From Herbaspirillum sp. RTI4 (GTDB taxonomy: Bacteria > Pseudomonadota > Gammaproteobacteria > Burkholderiales > Burkholderiaceae_D), in assembly GCF_034313965.1 (NCBI RefSeq), contig NZ_JAVIWQ010000002.1, positions 2,108,001 through 2,172,000 of the forward strand: a DNA stretch of 64,000 nucleotides, given 5' to 3'. Position numbers and translations under genes: made by a program. Of the stretch, positions 8,768 to 19,943 are shown in pieces. Each line of letters begins with the position of its first letter. Positions within the stretch are counted from its first letter, which is position 1. The notes beneath the pieces are model-generated. The model was not told the origin of the DNA. It ran no database searches and worked only from the letters and a program-made list of their open reading frames with translations.

Positions 8768-8812
8768 CAAAAATTCACTGACCTCTCTGTTGCGCAGAAA
8801 GGAAAATATCAA

Positions 8813-9364
8813 ATGACCAATACAAAAATGCTGCATGAGATCAAACGAATGCTGTTTGACGTCGCCGGAGGCGGCAGCAGGCAGCTGACGGAAGTCGAAA
8901 CCGACTTATTGCAGACCAATATTCTGCTGTCGGAAGCGATCGATAAGTTGGGTGCCAGTTTCATCTTGCTGCATCAATCCGTGCGCAATCAACAAGACAC
9001 GATGGAACTGCTGCTCGATCCCCGGCAATTGGCCGTTCCTCAACTCAAGGATCGTCTCAAGGAGATGGGTAACGATATCGATACGCAAGTTAACTCAGTC
9101 GTTACCTGTCTTCAGTTTCAGGATATGACTAGTCAGTTGATCGAGCGCATTCTCAAGCGGGTGATTGGTTTGCGCAATGTGCTCGGTGTGCTTGAAACCA
9201 GCAGCTTTGAATTTTCCGCAGAGAATGAAGAAACCGAGGCCGTGGTGGATCTTTTGAGGGCAACCAATCTGACGATGGAAGAACAATTGATAGCACTTGA
9301 AAACGGTTTATGGAAAACAGTTCGTCAAAAACACATGCAAAGTGGCGACATAGATTTGTTTTAG
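8813..9364 (+). CDS. CheZ-like CheY-phosphate phosphatase (putative)
   Basis: This 183-residue, mostly helical protein lies 45 bases after motB and 132 before cheY. Residues 100-112 (LQFQDMTSQLIER) carry Asp104 and Gln108 with the spacing of the catalytic Asp143 and Gln147 of enteric CheZ (QDLTGQ). The C-terminus is acidic and hydrophobic (SGDIDLF), which recalls the CheY-binding tail of CheZ. Overall it is shorter than enteric CheZ (about 214 residues) and otherwise divergent. The role as a phosphatase for the neighbouring CheY is inferred from these two motifs and from context. Confidence 0.65.
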   Translation: MTNTKMLHEIKRMLFDVAGGGSRQLTEVETDLLQTNILLSEAIDKLGASFILLHQSVRNQQDTMELLLDPRQLAVPQLKDRLKEMGNDIDTQVNSVVTCLQFQDMTSQLIERILKRVIGLRNVLGVLETSSFEFSAENEETEAVVDLLRATNLTMEEQLIALENGLWKTVRQKHMQSGDIDLF

Positions 9365-9496
9365 ATATGTAGTTGCGGCTACGAGCGAAAACGCTTCGAG
9401 AAAACGCGTGAATTTATGTATCCATGACGGTTTTGTGCTGTGAATGCGGCATAATGCCTGAATGTAAGAATAAGCAATTGAGAACGGGGAATTAAG

Positions 9497-9862
9497 ATGG
9501 CAAAAACGATACTTGCAGTGGATGATTCTGGTTCATTGCGTCAGATGGTGGTGTTCAGTCTGAAGGCTGCCGGTTATCAGGTCGTCGAAGCAGTTGATGG
9601 ACAGGATGGTCTGGAAAAAGCGAAGGCTCAAACTTTTGATTTGGTGCTGACCGATCAAAACATGCCGCGCATGGATGGTCTGACATTTATTCGTTCTTTG
9701 CGCGCCCTGACGAGCTATCAAAAAATACCCATCCTGATGCTCACGACAGAGTTCAGTGAGGAAATGAAAGCCAAAGGTAAAGCAGCGGGTGCGAACGGTT
9801 GGCTGGTCAAACCTTTCGATCCGCAGCGATTGACCGAAGTCGTCAAAAAAGTCATCGGTTAG
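9497..9862 (+). CDS. cheY: Chemotaxis response regulator CheY
   Basis: This is a stand-alone receiver domain of 121 residues with no output domain. The acidic pair Asp9-Asp10, phosphoacceptor Asp53 (VLTDQNMP), Thr83 and Lys105 (VKPF) are all present. It sits directly before cheA, as in many beta- and gammaproteobacterial chemotaxis operons, and should carry the signal to the flagellar switch. The ATG has GGGGAATTAAG upstream. Confidence 0.92.
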   Translation: MAKTILAVDDSGSLRQMVVFSLKAAGYQVVEAVDGQDGLEKAKAQTFDLVLTDQNMPRMDGLTFIRSLRALTSYQKIPILMLTTEFSEEMKAKGKAAGANGWLVKPFDPQRLTEVVKKVIG

Positions 9863-10018
9863 TCGCAGCCCGGACAACTTTTGCAAATGCTGACATAACG
9901 ATAAAAACGGCGCGAACAACGAACTCGGTGTTTAGCGGTACTTTGAACGGCCATGACGCCGTGATGAAAAACCAGCGATAGCAAAATATGAGCAAAACAG
10001 CCGCGGTGGAGCTTTATC

Positions 10019-12148
10019 ATGACCATTGATATGAGCCAGTTTTTTCAAGTGTTTTTCGAGGAGACCGACGAAGGTCTCGCGGAAATGGAAAAGCTATTGT
10101 TGGGAATCAATATCGCGGATCCCGATCCCGAAGATCTCAACGCAATTTTCCGTGCGGCCCATTCGATCAAGGGTGGCGCATCGACTTTCGGCATGAACGA
10201 CCTCGCCGAAGTGACCCACGTATTGGAATCCCTTCTGGACGGCTTGCGCAAAGGCGAAATGGCCTTGACGTCGCAGCACGTCGATGCGTTTCTGGCAGCC
10301 AAGGACATGCTCAAGGCGATGGTGGATGGTCATCGTTATGGCTCTGCCGTTGACTTGAATTCCGTTACAGGGCTGACAGCCTTACTCAAAAAATTGTCAC
10401 AAGGCGGCGCTGCTGTCCCAGTACCGGTCGCGGTAGTTGCACCGGCACCCGCACAGCCAGAAGAGGTGCTGCGTTACCGCATCGAATTACCGGCAATCAC
10501 GGATCGTGATACCGAAGCATTGACCCAGGAACTCGGTTTGTTAGGGGCGGTAGAAAAGCTGGCGCTGGATCACGAGGGTTGTGCATTCTTGCTCAATACC
10601 AGCGCGAGCCGGGATGACATCATCGCTTTATGTTCCTTCATCGTGAACGCGGACGACCTGAAAATTACGTTTGTCGCGCAGACGCAAGAAGAGAAGCAGG
10701 GTTATGGATTTATTGCTCCTTTTTCGCCGATCAATGCCACCGAGGAAGAGCGCGGATTTGGTTTCTTCGCGCCTTTTGTGCCTCAAAATTTGAGCGACGA
10801 AGAACGCGGGTATGGATTTTTTACCGATGAGCCCTCTGCAAGTCCAGAGGAAATCGTCAGACCTGTGGACAGCGCAGCTGAGGCACTGACGGCAGAGGTT
10901 GTCGAAGACGCCGGTGAAAAAAAGCATGTCTCCAAGCGTGATGAGAAAGCAGTTGCGCATGAATCCTCGTCGATACGGGTCGGTATTGAAAAGGTCGATC
11001 AGCTGATTAACCTGGTTGGTGAGCTGGTAATTACGCAAGCCATGATCGAGCAGCGCACCGATTCGCTCGATCCCATGGTGCATGAACGCTTGCTTAACAG
11101 TGTCAACCAGCTGACCCGTAACACGCGCGACTTGCAGGAAGCCGTAATGTCTATCCGCATGATGCCGATGGATTATGTGTTCTCACGTTTTCCGCGCATG
11201 GTGCGTGATCTGGCGACTAAGCTGGGCAAACGGGTGGAATTTCTGACGCGTGGTGCCGGTACCGAACTGGATAAGGGCTTGATTGAGCGTATCGTTGATC
11301 CGCTGACGCATCTGGTGCGTAATAGTGTTGATCACGGTATAGAAATGCCGGACGTCCGTTTGAGTGCGGGCAAGGGCGATACAGGTCGTCTTACGTTGTC
11401 TGCCGAACATCACGGCGGCAATATTCTCATTGAGGTGATCGACGATGGCGGTGGTTTGAGCCGCGAGCGCATTCTCGCCAAAGCCCGGCAGCAAGGGATG
11501 CCGGTAAGTGATTCGCTTACTGATAATGACGTCTGGCAATTAATTTTCGAGCCGGGCTTTTCGACTGCGGAGATCGTCACCGATGTCTCTGGTCGGGGTG
11601 TCGGCATGGATGTGGTTAAACGCAACATTACCGCAATGGGGGGTACGGTTGGAATCACCTCCGCCAAGGGATTGGGCACGACGATTTCTATTTCCCTGCC
11701 TCTGACGCTGGCTATTCTGGACGGTATGTCAATTCGCATTGGCGAGGAAGTCTATATTTTGCCGCTGGGATACGTGATCGAATCATTGCAACCGGCCAAA
11801 GACGATATCAAAGAAATAAGCGGGCAGGGTACGGTGATCAAAGTGCGTGGAGAATATCTGCCTTTGATACCGCTATATCAACTTTTTGGTATTGTCCCGA
11901 CGTATACTGACCCCGCACAAGGTTTAGTTGTCATCTTGGAGTCTGCAGGAAAGAAGGCCGCATTGTTCGTGGACGATCTGGTTGGCCAGCAGCAAGTCGT
12001 GGTGAAGAACCTCGAGTCAAATTATCGTAAGGTTGCCGGAATTTCTGGTGCTACTATTCTTGGTGACGGTGGAGTTGCCTTGATTATCGATGTTGCTGCG
12101 CTTTTGCGCTCCAGCCGGCAGTTAAGCCCTGAGGCTGTTTATTCGTGA
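10019..12148 (+). CDS. cheA: Chemotaxis histidine kinase CheA
   Basis: In this 709-residue kinase the HPt domain (about 1-110) carries the phosphorylated His48 in RAAHSIKGG. A CheY-binding P2-like domain spans about 150-220. The dimerisation domain begins near 317 (RVGIEKVDQLINLVGEL). The ATPase domain has the N box near 430 (HLVRNSVDHGIE) and the G box near 521 (DVSGRGVGMDVV). A CheW-like domain covers about 560-700. Unusually, residues 223-276 form three 18-residue repeats built on EERGYGFF, between P2 and P3. It is followed by cheW after 24 bases. Confidence 0.97.
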   Translation: MTIDMSQFFQVFFEETDEGLAEMEKLLLGINIADPDPEDLNAIFRAAHSIKGGASTFGMNDLAEVTHVLESLLDGLRKGEMALTSQHVDAFLAAKDMLKAMVDGHRYGSAVDLNSVTGLTALLKKLSQGGAAVPVPVAVVAPAPAQPEEVLRYRIELPAITDRDTEALTQELGLLGAVEKLALDHEGCAFLLNTSASRDDIIALCSFIVNADDLKITFVAQTQEEKQGYGFIAPFSPINATEEERGFGFFAPFVPQNLSDEERGYGFFTDEPSASPEEIVRPVDSAAEALTAEVVEDAGEKKHVSKRDEKAVAHESSSIRVGIEKVDQLINLVGELVITQAMIEQRTDSLDPMVHERLLNSVNQLTRNTRDLQEAVMSIRMMPMDYVFSRFPRMVRDLATKLGKRVEFLTRGAGTELDKGLIERIVDPLTHLVRNSVDHGIEMPDVRLSAGKGDTGRLTLSAEHHGGNILIEVIDDGGGLSRERILAKARQQGMPVSDSLTDNDVWQLIFEPGFSTAEIVTDVSGRGVGMDVVKRNITAMGGTVGITSAKGLGTTISISLPLTLAILDGMSIRIGEEVYILPLGYVIESLQPAKDDIKEISGQGTVIKVRGEYLPLIPLYQLFGIVPTYTDPAQGLVVILESAGKKAALFVDDLVGQQQVVVKNLESNYRKVAGISGATILGDGGVALIIDVAALLRSSRQLSPEAVYS
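10685..10846 (+). repeat. Three tandem 54-bp repeats inside cheA (18-residue units)
   Basis: Units cover 10685-10738, 10739-10792 and 10793-10846 (residues 223-240, 241-258, 259-276). Each has an acidic lead (EEK, EEE or DEE), a G-aromatic-G-F core (GYGFI, GFGFF, GYGFF) and then, in the first two, APF-x-P. The copies are diverged at DNA level, so selection on the peptide seems likely. Confidence 0.85.
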
Positions 12149-12172
12149 TTATTAAAAAAGAAGGTTCCTATC

Positions 12173-12679
12173 ATGTCAGATAACGCTATCAAAAGTGCAT
12201 CGAGCTTCGGTGAAAAAACCGACAACACAGGCAATGAATTTCTTGCCTTCACTTTGGGTAAGGAAGAGTACGGCATCGATATCCTGAAGGTTCAGGAAAT
12301 CCGTGGCTACGAAGCCGTTACGCGTATCGCAAATTCCCCTGAATTTATCAAAGGGGTCGTGAACCTGCGAGGGATCATCGTCCCCATCGTGGATATGCGG
12401 ATTAAATTCAAACTGGGCGAGCCGACATACGATCAGTTTACGGTCGTTATCATCCTGAACATTTTTGGTCGCGTGGTTGGCATGGTTGTCGACAGCGTAT
12501 CGGATGTGATCACGCTCGATGCCGAGCAAGTCAAGCCAGCACCTGAAATGGGTACGACTTTCGATTCCGACTATCTGATCGGTCTCGGCACTCTGGACGA
12601 ACGCATGCTGATTCTGGTGGATATCGACAAACTGATGTCCAGCGCCGACATGGGTCTGCTGGAAAAACTGGCGGCTTAA
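12173..12679 (+). CDS. cheW: Chemotaxis coupling protein CheW
   Basis: CheW is the adaptor between CheA and chemoreceptors. This 168-residue protein is a single CheW domain, with [21 protein letters not shown], the [15 protein letters not shown] core and a C-terminal [10 protein letters not shown]. It follows cheA after 24 bases with AAGAAGG upstream and is the last gene of the chemotaxis operon here, since an intrinsic terminator follows. No receptor, cheR, cheB or cheD lies in the window. Confidence 0.96.
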   Translation: MSDNAIKSASSFGEKTDNTGNEFLAFTLGKEEYGIDILKVQEIRGYEAVTRIANSPEFIKGVVNLRGIIVPIVDMRIKFKLGEPTYDQFTVVIILNIFGRVVGMVVDSVSDVITLDAEQVKPAPEMGTTFDSDYLIGLGTLDERMLILVDIDKLMSSADMGLLEKLAA

Positions 12680-12762
12680 TATGGCTCAATGCAGGTCAAT
12701 GCAGTAAGCGGTGCAACGCCAGGATCCGATAGCGATCTTGTCTGGCGATGTAATAAAAAATG

Positions 12763-12797
12763 GGTGTTGTCAGCTTTGCTGGCAGCGCCTTTTTTTT
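12763..12797 (+). terminator. Intrinsic terminator after cheW
   Basis: A 12-bp stem (12763-12774 with 12778-12789, including several G-T pairs) with a TTT loop is followed directly by eight T residues. It should end the motility and chemotaxis transcript. Confidence 0.85.
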
Positions 12798-12921
12798 ACG
12801 TTAAATTTTTAAGCGATGAATGCGAGTAATTTTCTTGTTTGGCCTACAGAAAACCGCGGCACGGTCGATACCAAAGACATAGCGTGCAACATGGCACACC
12901 GGTCAACCTCGTGGGCAAGTG

Positions 12922-13902
12922 ATGACAACAACAAATCTTCCCTTATTTGATTCATTCCCTGCCAATACCCTGCATGCCTTCGGGTTTTTCAACGTCAACG
13001 CAGAAATGCGTTTCGACCGGCTCTCTCGCCTGGCTCGGCGTTTATTCAATGTGCCGATTGCGTTCGTCAGCATGGTGGACGCCAGAAATGCCATCACCAA
13101 GACGCCGCATGTCAACGGACTCACTCCGCATGCCAGTGACGATATTCTGATCGTTCCGGATACGGTACTGGATGCGCGTTTCAATGACAGTCCGCTGGTA
13201 ACGGGCAGCCCCAATATCCGGTTTTATGCCGGCTGCCCGATCAGCATTGGCAATGGCGAAAAATTGGGCACGCTTTGCCTGATCGATCAACAGCCGCGTT
13301 CATTTGATGCCGCTGATCTGGCACTGTTACTGGATCTGGCGCAGATGGCCGATCAGGAACTGGCCGCCATGGAGCTGGCGACGATAGATGAACTGACCAA
13401 ACTGTACAACCGGCGCGGCTTCGAGGCAGCGGGATCGCATGGGCTGAGTTTGTGCGCGCGTCTGGAGACGCCGGTGTCCATGCTGTATTTCGATCTGGAT
13501 ATGTTCAAGTGCATTAACGATCGCTTCGGCCATGCGGAAGGTGATTTTGCGTTGAAAAATTTTGCGCGGATATTGACCGAGACTCTGCGCAAATCGGATG
13601 TGATCGGACGTCTGGGCGGCGACGAATTTGCCGTGCTGCTGACCAATACTTCACCGGCGCAAGCCGCGCGGACGCTGCAACATCTGGAGCAAGCCGTACG
13701 AGGCTATAACGGCAGTAACGAGCGTGGTTACGAATTACGTTACAGCGTTGGGTATGTGCAGTATCAGCCGACGTTGCATCCGACTCTGGCTGAACTGATG
13801 CAGCATGCCGATACGCTGATGTATGAAAATAAAAAGCAGTCACCGAATCTCATCGGAAAAACGGTAACGCGATTTTTGAAGCTGGTTTCCAGCCGCAAAT
13901 AA
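12922..13902 (+). CDS. GAF-GGDEF diguanylate cyclase
   Basis: This protein (326 residues from ATG 12922; a GTG lies one codon earlier) has an N-terminal GAF domain (about 15-150; VSMVDARNAITK, GTLCLIDQQPRSF). A complete GGDEF domain follows (about 155-320). The active site RLGGDEFAVLL and the substrate/metal segment YFDLDMFKCINDRFGH are intact. RKSD five residues before GGDEF forms the inhibitory I-site. It should therefore make cyclic di-GMP under product inhibition, with the GAF domain sensing an unknown ligand. It lies just after the chemotaxis operon but behind its terminator, so it is probably transcribed separately. Confidence 0.9.
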   Translation: MTTTNLPLFDSFPANTLHAFGFFNVNAEMRFDRLSRLARRLFNVPIAFVSMVDARNAITKTPHVNGLTPHASDDILIVPDTVLDARFNDSPLVTGSPNIRFYAGCPISIGNGEKLGTLCLIDQQPRSFDAADLALLLDLAQMADQELAAMELATIDELTKLYNRRGFEAAGSHGLSLCARLETPVSMLYFDLDMFKCINDRFGHAEGDFALKNFARILTETLRKSDVIGRLGGDEFAVLLTNTSPAQAARTLQHLEQAVRGYNGSNERGYELRYSVGYVQYQPTLHPTLAELMQHADTLMYENKKQSPNLIGKTVTRFLKLVSSRK

Positions 13903-14074
13903 GGGTGTCAGAGGGAAGGCTTGCTGCGCACATCGGCATGTCATCACGAAACATGGCTTGAGGAGGGCGTTGCGGCTTGCTTGGGCTTGCAGCAGTAGCG
14001 CAGCGGGGGTAGTCGCTTCGACTTTCGATTGCCCCTCCTGCCGCCTCTCCGTGTTTCTTTCCAGCCGTATTTTT

Positions 14075-15310
14075 CTAGTGCAGATGTCCCGGCACTACGG
14101 GCATGTCTTCCGGCATTTCGGCGTGAACCAGAATCCCTTCCTCGTCGGGGAAAAAAGGCGCGCCGCAGTCTTCGCACACTTCCATCTCAAAACAACCCGC
14201 ATGTTGCCTGACATGCACGATGCCATTTTCACGTAGCGCGCCGAGAATTTCTTCCAGCGGCGTCGGTTCCGTTGGCATCCCTCCGGGGGTCATCGGCGAG
14301 GGTTCTGCTTCGGCATCTTCCTGCCCGTACAGTGGCCAAACTACGCCGTAGACGATGTCTCCACCGCCGACGCTGAAGCCGATGCGGTATTCATCAACAC
14401 GACCTTCCGGGCCATCTTCGCTGAAGCCACCGATGTTGGCGTGCAAGTCTTTGGAGTCGACGTTCAGGTTGTGAATCAAATAGTGATTAGCAGCATGAAT
14501 GGATGCCTTGCGGATTTTTTTATCTGCTTCCCGGCAGGCGCTGAAATAGGCGGCCGGAAACAGAAATTCCAGATTGCAGCCCGGGAGTATCTGCGAAAGC
14601 GAAGGTCCGGCTTGTTGACTCCATTGCGTCAGGACATCGGCCTTGCTGGCCGCAATGTCGACTGGGGCCGCCTCTTGCCAGCGCAGCAGGGGCGCGCCGC
14701 ATGGCGCCACCACACAAGCCAGCAAATAGCGTGTATCAGCCATGAAGGGTGCTGTTGGCAGGGGTTTTGAGGCCGCCTTTGGCAAACCTTCCGTCAACGC
14801 GGCCTGTGCCATGCGGCGTGTCAGCGCATGAACTTCAACGTGATCGCGAGGCAGCTGATCGATTGCATACAGGGTAGGGGACAGTGCAATACGCGCGCCC
14901 GCTGCCAGGATGTGTCCATGCAACTGGGCAAACAGATTGGCTTGTACATCGGCAGGCAAGTTGCCTGAGGCGATGGAAAAACGCGTCCATGCCAGTACCG
15001 GGAAGGCGATCAGCAGTGCATTGCAGAGCATGCCCTGATCGTCAATGATGCAGGATTCACTGGCGTTTTCAATTGCTTCCACCAGCACGTCGTAGGCTTG
15101 AATATCGGAATTGAATAAATGTTCGAGTGCTGCGTCCAGCGTGTTCTGCTGTTTGGCACCCAGCACCTTGGTGGCGAGAGCATCCAGTTGTAGCTCCCAG
15201 CCACGCTGCTCGATACGACTGGAGGCCTGTTCCAGCGCTTGCGACAAGGCGGTCAGACGCTGGCTGTCAGCGGAAAATTTTTGAGTGCTTTGTTTAACAG
15301 GACGACGCAT
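14075..15310 (-). CDS. DUF2863 family protein
   Basis: This 411-residue soluble protein resembles the DUF2863 family of betaproteobacteria, of unknown function. There is no signal peptide or membrane helix. The N-terminus is basic (MRRPVKQSTQ) and a long helical region follows. Near the C-terminus CEDCGAPFFPDEEG has two cysteines and a zinc-ribbon-like look but is not a complete CxxC pair. It is transcribed alone: a terminator separates it from acnA upstream, and the diguanylate cyclase converges from the other side. The 171-base convergent spacer (13903-14074) shows nothing further. Confidence 0.75.
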   Translation of the reverse strand: MRRPVKQSTQKFSADSQRLTALSQALEQASSRIEQRGWELQLDALATKVLGAKQQNTLDAALEHLFNSDIQAYDVLVEAIENASESCIIDDQGMLCNALLIAFPVLAWTRFSIASGNLPADVQANLFAQLHGHILAAGARIALSPTLYAIDQLPRDHVEVHALTRRMAQAALTEGLPKAASKPLPTAPFMADTRYLLACVVAPCGAPLLRWQEAAPVDIAASKADVLTQWSQQAGPSLSQILPGCNLEFLFPAAYFSACREADKKIRKASIHAANHYLIHNLNVDSKDLHANIGGFSEDGPEGRVDEYRIGFSVGGGDIVYGVVWPLYGQEDAEAEPSPMTPGGMPTEPTPLEEILGALRENGIVHVRQHAGCFEMEVCEDCGAPFFPDEEGILVHAEMPEDMPVVPGHLH

Positions 15311-15446
15311 GTTTTCTTAGGGCGATCAAGTATTCGGGTCTCTATTGTAGTGGATTCGCCGGGGCGAATTCTTCTGTGAGGAATTGATTTGTTTTCGGCG
15401 TGAAAATCACGCTTCAAAGTGAGGCGATAGCATCGGGTTTGCCCAT

Positions 15447-15473
15447 AAAAAACGCCGGCTTGTGGCCGGCGTT
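15447..15473 (-). terminator. Intrinsic terminator after acnA
   Basis: Read on the minus strand, AACGCCGGC (15473-15465) pairs with GCCGGCGTT (15459-15451) around a 5-base loop. A run of T follows (complement of the A-run 15447-15452). It lies 55 bases after the acnA stop. Confidence 0.88.
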
Positions 15474-15527
15474 GTTCAAACCCGCAGTAGCGGGCAGGTA
15501 CGACGTTTTTTCAGATGCCGGCTTCTA

Positions 15528-18239
<2,712 letters not shown>

Positions 18240-18293
18240 GGCATCTTCTCCTTGAAGGGCAAAAATTATAGTAATTGCGGTGTGAATTCTGAG

Positions 18294-18851
18294 TTAGTTC
18301 TTGGCTATTGGTGTAGCCAGTATTCCGGTTTCGGCAGCTTCGTGGTCGTTGTTTTTACATTCGTTGGCGAGTTGCTGTCCTTTTTTGGCGTCGAGCAAAA
18401 TACCTTTCGCCGGGATGCCTATCCATACCAGGCCGACTTTGCGGTTTTCAAAACGGTTTGCTCCGGTCGTCGTGCCCACGCGCGTGAGGCGGTTCAGGTG
18501 TTTGTTCCAGCGGATGGCGATGTGTTTGTCATCGGCGTCGTTTTTGAAAATCGTCAGCTTTTGTCCCAGGTCGCAGGAAAAATCAGCGGATTTGGTGGTG
18601 CCGACATCCGGTTCGTTTTCATCGTCTTCGTCTTCAGAGGACAAGAGCTGTTTTGGCTTTGCAGACTCGGCAGAAGCTGCTCTTTCTCCGGTCTTGCTCT
18701 TGACTGTTTTCTTGGCTTTTTTGACCGGCTTTTTTGCGACCTTCGCGGCAGTTGCCGTTGCGTCAGGCGTTGCGGTTTGCGCGTTTGCTAAAGGAAGAGT
18801 GGCAATCAGTGCGACGCTTAACAGGAGAGCAAGTGAAGAATGTTTTTTCAT
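18294..18851 (-). CDS. Secreted protein with MliC-like (lysozyme inhibitor) domain
   Basis: In this 185-residue protein a signal peptide (1-24, cleavage after ANA) is followed by a Lys-rich stretch (36-53) and an acidic stretch (72-81). A C-terminal domain of about 80 residues begins at SADFSCDLGQKLTIF. Cys93 and Cys165 sit where the disulfide of MliC/PliC c-type lysozyme inhibitors lies, and the domain ends with the expected LANEC. No lipobox is seen, so it would be soluble in the periplasm. The similarity is from pattern recognition only. It sits 54 bases before acnA and 15 after the CitE-like gene, an odd place for such a protein. Confidence 0.55.
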   Translation of the reverse strand: MKKHSSLALLLSVALIATLPLANAQTATPDATATAAKVAKKPVKKAKKTVKSKTGERAASAESAKPKQLLSSEDEDDENEPDVGTTKSADFSCDLGQKLTIFKNDADDKHIAIRWNKHLNRLTRVGTTTGANRFENRKVGLVWIGIPAKGILLDAKKGQQLANECKNNDHEAAETGILATPIAKN

Positions 18852-18866
18852 GGAATGGAGTGATAT

Positions 18867-19913
18867 TTACTGAGAAGAGGATTCAGGGGTGGAAAAATAA
18901 GACTGTACCGAAGCTGGTAGCGTCACGCCGCTGGCGGCGGCACGTTGCAGCAGCGTCCAATAATAGCGATAACTGGCGCGATCGTGCAGGGTGCCGTTAT
19001 GTTGTATCGGTCCCCATTGTACTAGCTGGGCTTGCGTCAGAATGTCGGCCGCTTCATTGAGCTCATTGCTGGCTGGCGAAAATGCGTCAACAATCGCTTC
19101 GATCTGATCGGGATGGATGCTCCACATTCGCGTATAGCCGAACTCATTTTTGGCACGCAGTGCGTCAGCGCGAACGACTTCCGGATGGCGAATATCCGTG
19201 GTGACATTGTGCGATGGCGATTTGCCATGTGCATGGCAGGCGGCGGCGATTTCCAGTTTGGCGCGGGCGACGAGCGGGTGATCGAACTGGCCCGGCGAAC
19301 GCATCGCGGCGGAAGGGATGGCACCGAAATGTGCCGATACAAAATCCATGACGCCGAAGGACAGCGATTGCACTTGCGGCAGGGCGGCGATGGCGTTGAC
19401 GTCGGCCAGTGCGCCATGCGTTTCAATGAGTACGTGCAGCGGCAGGCAATCGCGTCCGGCGAAACCTGCGTGCAGATTGATGATCTTGAGTGCTTTCTGA
19501 ACGTCCGCCAGACCGTTGGCCTTGGGCAACATCAGATAGGCGATACGGTTGCCGGCTTCCCCACAAATCAGCGTGACATCGCGCTCGAAAAAGGGGCTGT
19601 TGACATCGTGTACCCGCGCACCGATGCGCAGGAAACGGTTGTCGTCGCCTGCAATCAGTGAGGCGACCAGACGTGCATGTGCTTCTTCGTTACCGGCGCT
19701 GGCACCGTCTTCACAATCGAGGGTGATGTCGAATACCGGCCCCAGCGTGTGCTGAAGGGCAATCGACTTGCGCATGAGTTTCTCGGAACCGGCGTAATGA
19801 TCACAGACCGGTAAAAAAACCGGTTGTGCTGTGCCTGGGAACAAGACCTGGGTGGGATGCATGGTGATGATGTCGTCTCCGACTAGGCGTGACGCGATGG
19901 CCGTGCTGGTCAT
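18867..19913 (-). CDS. HpcH/HpaI aldolase / CitE-like CoA-ester lyase
   Basis: This 348-residue protein has the TIM-barrel CitE-type features. DITLDCEDGA carries the Mg-binding acidic residues, and MLPKANG, LHVLIETHGAL and SLSFGVMDFVSAHFG are typical beta-strand motifs. Known relatives cleave or hydrolyse malyl-CoA, citramalyl-CoA or citryl-CoA. Without citrate lyase alpha or gamma subunits nearby, a stand-alone lyase or thioesterase is likelier than citrate lyase. It starts 30 bases after mdh and ends 15 before the MliC-like gene, so it belongs to the mdh-acnA operon. A later start at MHPTQVLFPG (19862) is possible. Confidence 0.82.
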   Translation of the reverse strand: MTSTAIASRLVGDDIITMHPTQVLFPGTAQPVFLPVCDHYAGSEKLMRKSIALQHTLGPVFDITLDCEDGASAGNEEAHARLVASLIAGDDNRFLRIGARVHDVNSPFFERDVTLICGEAGNRIAYLMLPKANGLADVQKALKIINLHAGFAGRDCLPLHVLIETHGALADVNAIAALPQVQSLSFGVMDFVSAHFGAIPSAAMRSPGQFDHPLVARAKLEIAAACHAHGKSPSHNVTTDIRHPEVVRADALRAKNEFGYTRMWSIHPDQIEAIVDAFSPASNELNEAADILTQAQLVQWGPIQHNGTLHDRASYRYYWTLLQRAAASGVTLPASVQSYFSTPESSSQ

Positions 19914-19943
19914 CGCGTCATCCGGGTTGAACGTCTGGGCTAA

